Source: Tritrichomonas musculus (Eukaryota; Parabasalia; Tritrichomonadida; Tritrichomonadidae). Taken from it: a stretch of 64,000 nt of DNA. Made by a program: the position numbers and the translations under genes. The notes beneath the pieces were generated by a model. It saw nothing but the letters and a program-made list of their open reading frames with translations. It had not been told where the DNA came from and did no database searches. Shown here piece after piece: positions 29,530-39,596 of this stretch. Each line of letters begins with the position of its first letter. The stretch's first letter is position 1. Where the stretch lies: positions 2,914,001 through 2,978,000 of the forward strand of contig JAPFFF010000002.1 in NCBI GenBank assembly GCA_039105265.1. The letters run 5' to 3'.

Positions 29530-29536
29530 TTTTGAG
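29530..29536. repeat. Left copy of 7-bp flanking direct repeat
   Basis: TTTTGAG lies directly outside the left inverted terminus of the 7.5-kb transposon and matches 37072-37078 exactly. It is read as a target-site duplication, or as chance identity next to a TA duplication. Confidence 0.6.
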
Positions 29537-30885
29537 TAGACCTTTCGACCGTGTGCCGTTTTTATGGTGTTCCGTTGTCAAACCGTAGTTTACACAGAAC
29601 GGTTTAAAAGAAAAAAAAGCCATTACCGTATTTATTTGGTTGGATTTTTTAAAAAAAAATATGAGATTAGAAATTCGAACTTTGTACCCTATATTAAATA
29701 ACAATTGAACTATAAAAAACGCAAACGTAAAAATTAAATTTATATACCCCGATCTCGCTTAAAATGGATAAAGTTCGTTATTAATTATTCGTTATTTTTA
29801 TTCGTTATTTTTTTTTTCAATGAAATTGAATGTAAAAATAACGAGTTAAAAATAACGAACAAAATAAAAATTGATCAAAACTGAAAAAGTAAGTGATAAA
29901 AATAAAAAAGACCATATTATTTAAATTTAATATCAAGTAGTGCTTTAACTATAAAAGTATCGGAGAAAGATTTAAAAATAAAAATCTAATGAATGCAATA
30001 TCGTTTTATTAATAGCAAGTTTGGAAAGGGAAAATTCAATATAAAAACCATTTGAATAGTATATTCATCATTAATGTATGTATTATTGGGTTTTATTTTT
30101 GATCAATTTTTCTCTTTTAATATAATGCGAGATATCTTCTGATAAATAGGATATTCGAAAAATTGTGAAGACAAAGTAATCATATATGTCGTATCGGAAT
30201 TAAAATATCTTAACGATTTGATCTAATTGAAAATTTTATTCAAAAATAATATCTTATTTGTAAAATTTTCCTGAGTATAAAAAAAATTAGATTTATTGGA
30301 TAGTGTCAAGATTTATGATGCCATTGTATGATTTTATTTTTGCTTTTTCTTTTTCAAGTAGTTTTTTGATTATTATTGTTGACAATATATTCGCGATTAA
30401 AATTCTGAATTGTAAAATTATATTGATTGTATATGAACGATTTGTTGATTTGTAAATAATTTATTTATGCAAAATGATTTTAGTTTTGAAATTTAAATTT
30501 TGTAATCTTGATTAATATTAACGATCATTAAAATAAAATTTTATTTTTCATAATAATTCTAAAATGAATAAATATTTCATAATATTTTGAGGTAGTAAAA
30601 GTTATCGTCGAATTTTTGAGATTTTTGAAAATTTCATAAACTCTTTGAGAATAAATTTGAGATATTTTATGTGTGAAATGAAAAAGATTCTTATGTTTGG
30701 TGGTTAATCCTGATGCCAACTTGTTTATCTTGTTAATAATATTTTTTTTCAATTGATTAAACGATATCATTTGAAAAATTAAATTTATTCAACGATATCA
30801 ATTGAAAAATTAAACGATATGTTTTGATCTATACAAATTTCAGAGTAATAAGAATTGTAAGAAATATTTCTATAAAAATTTAACT

Positions 30886-30896
30886 TCACTTTCATA
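30886..30896 (+). promoter_or_regulatory. Tandem initiator-like motifs before transposase start
   Basis: TCACT (30886-30890) and TCATA (30892-30896) sit within 12 bases of the transposase ATG. Both fit the trichomonad initiator TCA-pyrimidine-(T/A), which in Trichomonas vaginalis normally lies within about 20 bases of the start codon. The assignment rests on that known consensus and on position only. Confidence 0.35.
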
Positions 30897-30897
30897 A

Positions 30898-32136
30898 ATG
30901 TTGCCCAAGCTCTTCAAAAGATGCCCTTACAGAGATTACTCTAAAGTTGAGGATAAAATTCCAATTGTTTTAGAACATATAAGAAAAGAAAATCTTGAAA
31001 GAGGTGAATTATCCAATGTAAGTAGAACTACAGGTATTCCATTAGCAACAATCATTAGATGGAGGAAAAATATTCTTGAAGATCCATCCTTTAATCCCAC
31101 AAACAAAAAACATGGCCAGCATCTCAGGATATTTACGGATTATGAGGAAAATTCAATTGCTGATTATATCGTTGACAATTATATTATTTGTGGTATGTAC
31201 TTTACTGACGAAGATTTCAAAGAAATTGCATTACTTGCATGGCAAGAAAAATACCTTCCGATGCTAGATATGAACAATCAAGATGATTTCAAAGAGTTTC
31301 ATTGTTCAGCTGGGTTTATTGATGATTTTAAAAAAAACCACAGATTTAGTTCAAAAATGTTCCATTTAAAAAGACGCCCAGAATCTAGTGCTGAGTTTGA
31401 AAAGCCATTTTTAGATGAAATAACAAAACTTTTGCAAATTGTACCGAATGATCGTATATTGAACTGTGATGAAACAGGTTGGAAACTTTTTCCGAAAGGA
31501 ATACTAACTTGGTCTGAAAAAGGAAGAGATCACAATTCTAGGTTATCATTGATTAACGATAAAGACCAAGTTACTGTTCTAGCGACTATCACAGCTGCTC
31601 GAACAAAGCTTCCACTCTTATTTATTGCAGAAGGGAAAACTGAAAGAGTGGAAGCTTCACAAATCGGAGATGTGGCTTATCATTGGATCACACATACCCA
31701 GAATGGGTGGATGACTGATGAATCTTTTACTTTTTACTTGATGAAACTTAGGGAATTTTTCAACGATGATGATCCGATTCATCTTATTTTAGATTTATAT
31801 AAGGCTCATTTGACAGATAATGTTAAAGAATATGCTGCAGGACTGAACATTATTTTACATTTTATTCCTGCCGGGATGACTGATACCTATCAGCCTCTCG
31901 ACAGAAGCATATTTGGGCCTTTTAAAGCACTTGCCAGGCGATACTTCAGAAAGAGAAAAGAATTTGGTAAACCTATTAAAATCACAAAAATTGAAGCTTG
32001 CGAAGATATTGTTGCTGCTTGGGAGAGCGTCAATGAATTCCATATTGCAGAAGCATGGGAAATCTATAATGGTGAACCTGATGATCCAAGAGATATCAAT
32101 GATATAAGAATAGAACATCACAGGAAAAGTCATTAA
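30898..32136 (+). CDS. DD35D transposase, pogo/Tigger-like (DDE_1 family)
   Basis: An intact 412-residue transposase, the likely motor of the surrounding 7.5-kb element. Residues 36-58 (GELSNVSRTTGIPLATIIRW) form a Psq-type helix-turn-helix that would bind the element's ends. The catalytic core shows NCDETGW with D191, LILDLYKAH with D299, and QPLDRSIFGPFK with D335. The 35 residues between the last two aspartates give a DD35D signature. The third motif, 'QPLDxxxxxxfK', is the hallmark of Tigger/pogo/Jerky proteins. No stop or frame break is present, and the start is backed by initiator-like motifs 2-12 bases upstream; the stop reads TAAATAAA. The centromere-type N-terminal domain of CENP-B relatives is only partly recognisable. 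Confidence 0.85.
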   Translation: MLPKLFKRCPYRDYSKVEDKIPIVLEHIRKENLERGELSNVSRTTGIPLATIIRWRKNILEDPSFNPTNKKHGQHLRIFTDYEENSIADYIVDNYIICGMYFTDEDFKEIALLAWQEKYLPMLDMNNQDDFKEFHCSAGFIDDFKKNHRFSSKMFHLKRRPESSAEFEKPFLDEITKLLQIVPNDRILNCDETGWKLFPKGILTWSEKGRDHNSRLSLINDKDQVTVLATITAARTKLPLLFIAEGKTERVEASQIGDVAYHWITHTQNGWMTDESFTFYLMKLREFFNDDDPIHLILDLYKAHLTDNVKEYAAGLNIILHFIPAGMTDTYQPLDRSIFGPFKALARRYFRKRKEFGKPIKITKIEACEDIVAAWESVNEFHIAEAWEIYNGEPDDPRDINDIRIEHHRKSH

Positions 32137-32279
32137 ATAAAAATAAATTTTTATTTTTTTTCTGATGTTTTTCATCACGAACAATTTGTTTTTCTTCCTG
32201 TCTAGAGTTCATCAAATCAAGTTCATAACCAAATGCTCAAAAGAAATCATCATTAGCACATGAGATTATTGGTGTAGTT

Positions 32280-35200
32280 CATTTAAGTTGGTGATTCGGA
32301 CAAGCAGAAACATGAAAAATCATTGAGCATAATGGATAACAATATGTAGTTCCATAGTCGATCATGTAACAACAACAAGCATCAGCGTATATCAATGATC
32401 CAACATTATGCTGCATAGTAAAGAATTTCTGCATCAAATTTATCACCACCTGATGAGCATGATTCAAAAAGAACATGTGTGAATTTGGATGTTAAACGAT
32501 CGAAAAGATCATAAACGTTAAGAATGTTTCTAAAGAATAATTTCCATTGCCTATCTGCATGATAAGTTTATATCCTATTTAATACAAGAATCTTTGTTCC
32601 AATTTCCTCGATTTTTTCAGAAAGTCCTTCAATTCCACGCGAAAGGTCTGCCCGATCATATGAAAGTGCGCCCAAAACATCCATTATTGAAAACGATAAT
32701 CCAACACCATCATTTTTGTCTGTTTGCCCAATTGAAGCAAGATTGCTTTTATCGAAATCATAATAAGTGGATTCCCAGTTGTTAATTCAATTGAATTTGT
32801 TCCTAATTTTATTAATTTTGTATTTTCATCGATAAAATTTTCTATAAATTTTAACATGAATAAAAAGCATTTTCATTGATTGTTGTTATACTCTATTCAA
32901 TAAACTTTTTAATTTCATCATCATTACATATCAGTTTTAAAAACTTAATCGACGACAAACCATCTGCAATCTTTGATGCAACATTTGCTGCTACATTTGA
33001 ATCACCAGATATTTTCAACAAAAGAGAGAAAAATTATTATGAACCTTTGATCGTTGAAATGACTTCCATAATTTTTTTTGACAGCTTTAACAAGCAAAAC
33101 TTCCGTTTTGCACATGCCGTTCTTTTACCCAACGGATGTTTTGCTTGTTCACTTTGCTTTGTGCAAGTTTGGTAGCTCTTTCAAAATGGCCAGTTAGAAT
33201 CAGATACTCAATGCATTCGTCAGTAAAGGCAGTGTTTTGAGAATTACACAAACTAACGCACTTTTCGTTGCTTGAAACTTTACTGTGTGTTAAGCAGTTG
33301 ATGTATGGTAAAATTGTATCATTATCGTGTTTGGAAACCTGTAGAAACTGGAGAAACATTAAGTCGCCAGTTTTGCGTGCAAATCTTTCAAACTCATCAA
33401 CTGTCCGCCACATCAAGAAAGCTTTCTTTATAGGATTAAAGCTTTTTGCAGCATTATTATTATTTTCACTTTCATTATTAGCATCATCATTATTATTTTT
33501 AGTGCCAGGATCATTACTTAAACGTTGTTGTTGACAGTTGTGCGAACAGCTTCAAGACTGGCCTTGCTGGTGGCCTATTCTGCACTATACAATAATTGTC
33601 ATTGAGAATTTGGATCTCTCTTCCAAAGCACTGAAAAGTGAACACGAAAAACAAGTCTTTTGCTGAGGGCACTGCAATTTTCCCGCCATGTCTCAGGTCA
33701 TCACAAACTTTTTATAGAAAGTGTTTGACCTTATTGAGACCGACGAGAAGAAGAGGCTTCTTTTCTCGCTTGATGACAAATTGAACATATGAATGATGCT
33801 TTTTGACGTTTCCAAATAAACGTTCTCTCCAAAAAAGCAACTGACGCAATCGAGCCAAAATAAAGTGAACAAGCAATTTCGTATATAACAGGATGGTTAT
33901 GGCGGAAACATTTTCATTTTTGTAATATATGGCTGAAAGTCCTAGTAACTTTGGTTTACTTGATTTGAAATCATGCGATTTATAAACAACATTTTTGATC
34001 AATCTACCATTTGGTTAATTAACCTGAAATGCTGGCCGACGCATATCGATGCTTCCATATGATTGGTATTTTTGTATAAGATGTTCAAGTGAATAATAAT
34101 TAATTTCGAAAATTAAAAAATTACTTTCTGTTAATTAAAGAGCAAATCATTCGATGCCTTATGATCGCTCCAATAACCTTCAAAAAGTGACACAAAGAAG
34201 AAACTATTCAAACTTGGATTATTAACTGCAAATCCAACAACGCCTGGGTTGTCATTTGCAGATCTAGTATCTCGATGAATTATGAGGCTGCGATTCACTT
34301 TGTTGTCTTCTTTAATAAGCAAGGAAAGAGCAATTATGTTGCCTGGACTCTGAAGCCCAAGCCAGCCCGGCCTTTTGGCAAACTTAATCTTAACAAAGAC
34401 GTCCTCACTGGTAGACTTGTCTGTGAACTTGAAGATGTCGTTTGCTCTGTAGATGAGAGTCGGCTCGCTGCCAGGACCAGCGCCAAGGACGAGAACAAAG
34501 GTCCCTTTTCGCTTATTAATGAATTGTTCTTGAGGAAGAAGAAGGACGAATTGATCCACACATTGAAAAGTGCCGCCTGGCGTTGATGACGCTTTCGCGG
34601 CCATTGCAGTTGTCGAATGTCGTCGACATTGTGTTGTAGATCGAATATATCATGCCAACTGACAGTCCATGATCGTCCGGCTCAACTTTTGCGTCCTCCA
34701 ACAATTCGCAAAGGCTCTCGAGCAGAGTAGCAACGTCTGAATCACGGTAGAAATGCTTGCAAAGCAACTTTGACTGTGAATTGATGACGAGTGACCTAGA
34801 ATTCTCAATCAGCAGCGAGCAAAGGAACGCAAACTGGTGATTCTGGTTATATTTGGCCGTCACCAGTGCATAAAAAGGTGAGACTGTTGCAAACTTGCTC
34901 GCGAGTTTCCCGATTTCAGTCAGCTTCTTCTCGCGTGTGTTCTCAATGATTCCTATGCTGATGAGCGTCGAGAAGCATTCATCGAGCAGCTCGCGATTTG
35001 GCTCGCTCGGGAGGTTCCTTTTCTCCTCAAAATTGATACCAAACTTCCTCAGTATGAGAATCTCTCTACCAAGGTTGCCTCTCTTCACTGAAGGAATGAG
35101 CTCTTTACTTCTGACGCGGAACTCAAAATAAATGCCATCGCCTAAGTTGCCCAGAAGCTTGTGGTGAGACTCCATGAACGGTATTGGGAGCAGCTGCTCA

Positions 35201-36180
35201 CGGACATGAATGACAGACTGTTTTGGGTCATAGAACTCGACCTCCTCGATCCCCGTGTCAAAAATTACCATCAAGTCGTCAATCTGCAACAGTGAATCAT
35301 TCTTGTTGGTCGTAATGAACACGCGCGAAAGCTTGTCGATGAAAGGAATCAGAAGCTGGGAGCGGATGAGTGCTTTTTCTTCCTGTGAAATGTGACCTGA
35401 AATGTTCATTGGCATCAAGAAAAGGATTGGGTCTTTCTCTCTCGGATTTCCTTGCTCATCGGTGGCTTTCCTATCGTTCTCTGCTAAGATTAGGTCAGCT
35501 AAGAGTCTATTGTAAAATTCATCTGTAGTTTCACCTTTCTTGATCGTTGTTGGTAAGGGACAAATTGTCGTTGAATTGTCTTTGTTGTAGTTCTTGTAGA
35601 TTTCTTTGTATAAACACTGTCCAACTTTTTCACTGGGGACAAAGACAACTACTTATCCTATGCTGATGTCTGATTTCTCAATCCAGGTATCAAAGAAATC
35701 ATGCGTCTTTCTAAATAATATATGGTTTCGTATATCTGAGATACTGCTGCATGGAATATCTTTTTTGGGTACTTCACTGTTGATATCACTGTCTTTTAAC
35801 TCTTTATGACGACCTAGACATCTTATAATTTGCAAATCTGGAACCGTAGACATTAATATAAGCTTGTTATCTTTTCTTGAAATTTTTGCTCGCTCTATAG
35901 CTCGAGCTAAATCTTGAACAAGTACATCTGTAGCAACAGTCCGCATATTAACATCATCAATAACAAATGTCGACTTGGTAACAAAATCTGTGAGATTATT
36001 TATGGTATGAATAAGTCAAAGAGTATCAATTGGAGAAAAATTTCCAATCACTGGGTAAAATGGTATAGGATTTGAATAAAAATAGATAAAATCGCTAAGG
36101 GTTGAAGTAACTTGAGCTGTTGGATCATCTATATCATATTCATAAGTAAAAAGCTTTGTGGATACACAGATTTATTCATT
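32280..36180 (-). pseudogene. Broken DEAH-like helicase gene with long C-terminal region
   Basis: Minus-strand readings from about 36180 down to 32280 look like one long, degraded gene. The best preserved part (35418-34516) has motif V-like RVFITTNKNDSLLQIDDLMV, then a winged-helix/HA2 stretch with REILILRKFGIN, LTEIGKLASKFATVSPFYAL and LLIENSRSLV, as in DEAH RNA helicases. Just upstream, IDDVNMRTVATDVL stands where DEAH would be, and LILMSTVPD replaces the SAT motif; no Walker A motif is visible. The downstream part is helical with an Asn-rich patch. The gene is interrupted in roughly ten places and lies antiparallel to the transposase. Positions about 34270-35500 have close to half G+C, far above the surroundings. 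It may be transposon cargo or a captured gene. Confidence 0.6.
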
Positions 36181-37071
36181 TGCATACTTCTAATTCATAT
36201 TATCAAAAAAGAGGTTTTCATAAAACTTATCAAAATTCAATTAATCATTATATAAAATATATTCAATTTTTTAAGTTTTTTTATTGAATTTTCAGAGATA
36301 ATTTAATTATCCAAATTTTTATAAAATCAAAGTTTTATTATAATTTATAACTTATATTCCAATTTTTTCATTTATTTACATTTTCACCTGTATTATATTT
36401 AAATTTTTAATATATTATTTTCGAATATGGGTTTTATGAATTAAAAATATAAGAAGATAGTATTGAATATATTTTCATAAGTAATCTATAAAAATTTTGG
36501 TTAATCAAAACCAAAAAATAATAGTTAACCAATTCAAATATTTGTTAACAACTTTTATTATAGAATAGTTAACTACATTTATTAAAAAAATAACGTATTT
36601 TATCCATTTTAAGCGAGATCGGGGTATATAAAGTTAAGAAGAGATTCTGCAACTTTCATGTATTTTTTACTTCTTCTGTTGAATCTATTTCAAAAATACA
36701 AAAATTCATCATAAAATAAATAATACCGCTAATTAAGAGCCGTTTCTAGAAGACTTAACAAAATATTTTTTTATCTAAAAAAAAAAAAAGCTAATGTGAT
36801 AATCGAACATTAAAACCTATTCAATTAAAAATGAATACAACTAATTCTATTATGTTAGATTTTTTTTTTTCAAAAAAAAATTTAGTTATATTTAAATGTT
36901 AACAAAAAGTTTAATAAGATTGAATATATTGATAACCATTTAATCAAACAAAAAGTTTTGCCGTGCGGATAATTCCGTTTTTTGTCTTCAGTGTACCGTT
37001 TTACTTTTTTTCAAATAAACTATTCAAAAAACAGTGAAGTTACCGTAATTTATATAACCGCCGAAGGTCTA

Positions 37072-37078
37072 TTTTGAG
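37072..37078. repeat. Right copy of 7-bp flanking direct repeat
   Basis: TTTTGAG directly follows the right inverted terminus (GGTCTA) of the 7.5-kb transposon and matches the left copy at 29530-29536. Confidence 0.6.
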
Positions 37079-37618
37079 CTCTTCATTACAATTTTTTAAT
37101 AAAATAAATTAAAAATTTAACTTGACAATTAATTTTTATGTGCTAATATGCTAACATATTAATCAAAATATGAAGATAAACAAATAATTAAAAAAGAGTA
37201 TCAATACATTCAAAAAGTTCAAATTTAATAAAAAAAAAAATTTAGAAATATTTTAACAAATATGAGAGAAATTTAATATATCTTTTAAAAAATATGTTAT
37301 TTTCATAGAGAATATATGTATTTTATTATTAAATAGTTTTATTCTTTTCTTTCTTTTACCATTCTCTTCTTTAATAATTACATGTTTCTAACTAAAAAAA
37401 AGCTTTTTTAGATGATCAAAGCCAATACTTTGAGTTTTGAACATTATTTAAAAAAGAATCATATTTAATGAATGAAAATATAGAATATATATTGGCTTTA
37501 AAACCTCAAATTTTTCAATCATATTGACATTAAAATAAAGAATACATATGCTGTAAAATAAATCATTTATTAATTTAAATTATGATTAAATAAATGTAAA
37601 CATCAAATTTATGAGAAA
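37079..37618. other. Intergenic region, nothing distinct
   Basis: An AT-rich gap of 540 bases between the transposon's right border and the ubiquitin-like gene. No gene, RNA or repeat could be supported. Confidence 0.5.
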
Positions 37619-37849
37619 TCAATTACCAACACCTAACGGAAGTATGTGGACAGTTGAATCTTCATGAATCGAATAATGTGACAACATTTCATCGTTTTCT
37701 AATATTTTACCACGATAGATTAAATCCATATGTTTTAAAGAATATTCTAAAGAGCTGTTTATATATTTCTTAAGATCCTTAACTGTATCCATTGGCTGAA
37801 CCTCTATATGTAATAACCTTCCATATTGAAAAGAAATGTGGATTAACAT
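37619..37849 (-). CDS. Stand-alone ubiquitin-like protein without C-terminal Gly-Gly
   Basis: A 76-residue protein, the same length as ubiquitin and alignable over all of it: MLIHISFQYGRLLHIEVQPM against the first strands, DTVKDLKKYI for the helix, LIYRGKILENDEMLSHYSI for the 'lif.Gk.Led..tLsdyni' segment, and STVHILPLGVGN for the end. The canonical tail LRLRGG is replaced by LPLGVGN, so there is no processed Gly-Gly and covalent conjugation is unlikely. The Lys48 and Lys63 equivalents are not clearly kept. It may act as a binding module, as in the UBL domains of shuttle proteins, but here it stands alone. It is the only gene in about 1.9 kb. Confidence 0.75.
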   Translation of the reverse strand: MLIHISFQYGRLLHIEVQPMDTVKDLKKYINSSLEYSLKHMDLIYRGKILENDEMLSHYSIHEDSTVHILPLGVGN

Positions 37850-39017
37850 ATTTTTTTAATCAATGAAAAAATAAATTTATATTAACGTCTTTTATATTAA
37901 TTTTTCAAATAAAATCTATTGCATTCAAAATCCATAAATGAAATATCAACACCAATCACATTGTTCATTTATTTTTAATAGTAAAAACACAATTTTAAAA
38001 TTGAATATGTAATACCAAAAAAATACGACCAATTATCTTTTCAAAAACATCGCACAATAAAAAACAAAAATTCTTCACTTAAGAAGTATTATTCAAGATT
38101 TAATCATATTAAATTCTTTATGTAAAACTATATTATGATCATTTACCAATTTTTTTTGATTTAAATACCTCTACATGCATTCCTCATTTAATCAAAAAGT
38201 ATACTGCCCATTGGATGACACTAAAACTATATATTTAGTTATATTATTCTATTTTAAATTGAATATTCCAGCTTATCTATTAAAATATTAGTTAAACCAA
38301 ATATATTCATTTTAATTTCATGTTTTATTTCAATGCAATGAACATTTCATATTCACAATGAATTAAGCAACCTTTTTTTATACTGATATCCTATAAGCAA
38401 TTATAAAAAAAAAGTTGGAAGAAAAAGATCAAAACTTTATAAAAATAAACTGATATAAAAAAGATTGAGTGAATTAATGATTTTTTTCAAAAGATTTCAG
38501 AACTAAATCTCAAAAAGTTAAAAAGTTTATAACATAATTCAATTGAATAAATTTTGATTTTTTATATAAAAGTTTAGCACATTTTTTCATTCTTTTTATC
38601 TCAATAAATAATTTTTATTTATTTAAAATATTTAATAATTAAATTTAAATATCAATAAATATGAACATATAAGATTTTATTAAATAATATTTAATTAAAA
38701 TTTCAAAATAAAGATAAAAATTAAAACATAGAGATAGAGTATGGGAACAAACTTTTTAAATTACTCGTTATAACACATCTATATATATATCAAAAAAAAT
38801 TGTCTTGCTTATCAAAAAATTCATCAATCGTTTATATTAAAAAAACAATACCAATCATCATAACTCTGAATCCAAAAGATTTTTGGTTAAACTAAATCAT
38901 ACTTTAATAGAATCGAATTTTTCAAATGGTTATAAAATTCTGCCGATAATTGAAAATTTGAATTGATTGAAAAGTGAATTCTGAGAATTATTGATTATTG
39001 AAACTTTTTAAGAAGAC
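37850..39017. other. 1.2-kb gene-free AT-rich region
   Basis: No frame or RNA gene is supportable. The sequence is among the most AT-rich in the window, with many TAAT and TTTATT runs and no clear long repeat. Confidence 0.5.
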
Positions 39018-39395
39018 TTGATGATTGATGAAATGATATGTGGAAAAAGAATCATTTTTATAATTTGCAAACAAATGAAACGTGTAAATAAAGTCTTTGC
39101 CTGGGCTGTTGAACGTACAGAAGACTATGATAACGTCCATAACTTTGAACCTTATGATCTTGCTATATGTGCATTATTAGATTCTTATCATCCTGACAAA
39201 ATTCATTATTCTTCTCTTGATCCTTCTGACCATACCAAAAATCTTGAATTATCAGTGAAAACTATGGAAGATCTCGGAATTTTGGTATATTTTTATCCAG
39301 ACGAATTGTTAGATCATAAGTGCATTGATAAAAAAATTATGTTAACACAAATTGCTGCTGTGAAGGCTAAATTGGAGCCAAATCCAATAAATTAA
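39018..39395 (+). CDS. Calponin-homology domain protein, short
   Basis: A 125-residue protein that is essentially one CH domain. VNKVFAWAVERTEDYDNVHNF (23-43) matches the 'lL.W.q..t..y..v.nF' helix, EPYDLAICALLDSYHPDKI the 'w.DGlalcaLih.y.Pd.i' helix, and NLELSVKTMEDLGILVYFYPDEL the third conserved helix; KIMLTQIAAV closes it where CH domains have 'DeksimtYis'. CH domains bind actin or, singly, other cytoskeletal or signalling partners. Trichomonads carry many proteins with such a domain followed by a coiled coil; here the coiled coil is missing, so this may be a shortened family member. Met20 (MKRVNK) fits the usual family start better. Confidence 0.75.
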   Translation: MMIDEMICGKRIIFIICKQMKRVNKVFAWAVERTEDYDNVHNFEPYDLAICALLDSYHPDKIHYSSLDPSDHTKNLELSVKTMEDLGILVYFYPDELLDHKCIDKKIMLTQIAAVKAKLEPNPIN

Positions 39396-39523
39396 GTATA
39401 ATTACGGCTTTTAAATCTATCTGCTATAAATATTTCTTTCTAAATAAATAAAAAAACTTTCTCTTTTTACTTTTATTTTTACATTTTAGTTGTAAATATT
39501 TTTAAGCATTTATTATATTCAGC

Positions 39524-39596
39524 GGGACTTTAGCTCACCTGGGAGAGCGTACGACTGAAGATCGTAAGGTACGTGGTTCGAGTCCGCGAAGTCCCA
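39524..39596 (+). tRNA. tRNA-Phe(GAA)
   Basis: A complete 73-base cloverleaf: acceptor GGGACTT/AAGTCCC with discriminator A, D-arm TAGCTCACCTGGGAGAGC, anticodon stem TACGA/TCGTA with loop CTGAAGA (anticodon GAA) and T-arm CGTGG/CCGCG around TTCGAGT. A nine-T run follows the AAA after the gene and would end RNA polymerase III transcription. The last 16 bases (39581-39596) and the T-run are copied at the end of each of nine downstream repeat units, so this gene is the anchor of the whole 19-kb array. Because each copy starts after GGTTCG, copies lack a B box and cannot be tRNA genes. Confidence 0.96.

Larger units (their letters stand above)
29537..37071. mobile_element. 7.5-kb DNA transposon with transposase and helicase-like relic
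   Basis: The left end starts TAGACCTTTCGACCG and the right end stops with the inverse of TAGACCTTCGGCGG. A second inverted block, TATACCCCGATCTCGCTTAA with AATGGATAAA, is found at about 29742-29771 and 36601-36632. The 7-bp sequence TTTTGAG is directly repeated immediately outside both ends (29530-29536 and 37072-37078), which supports a target duplication; TA at both ends would also fit a TA-targeting family. Inside are an intact DD35D transposase (plus strand) and a broken DEAH-like helicase gene (minus strand). The transposase resembles pogo/Tigger-type IS630-Tc1-mariner proteins. The left end also holds inverted GTTCGTTATT motifs (29778-29868). Confidence 0.75.

Noticed and set aside
30528-30770. 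80-residue minus-strand frame inside the transposon's left part
   Set aside because: Lys/Ile/Phe/Asn-rich reading of AT-rich DNA; it has no domain and lies in the leader of the transposase.
34275-34586. Plus-strand 103-residue frame
   Set aside because: It is opposite the helicase-like minus-strand reading, which has recognisable helicase text; the plus frame is a shadow in GC-richer DNA.
29537-37071. Large TIR element as a Polinton
   Set aside because: It has no polymerase, capsid, protease or packaging-ATPase reading, is much too short, and its flanking repeat and termini (TA...TA) differ. The single intact gene is a DD35D transposase.
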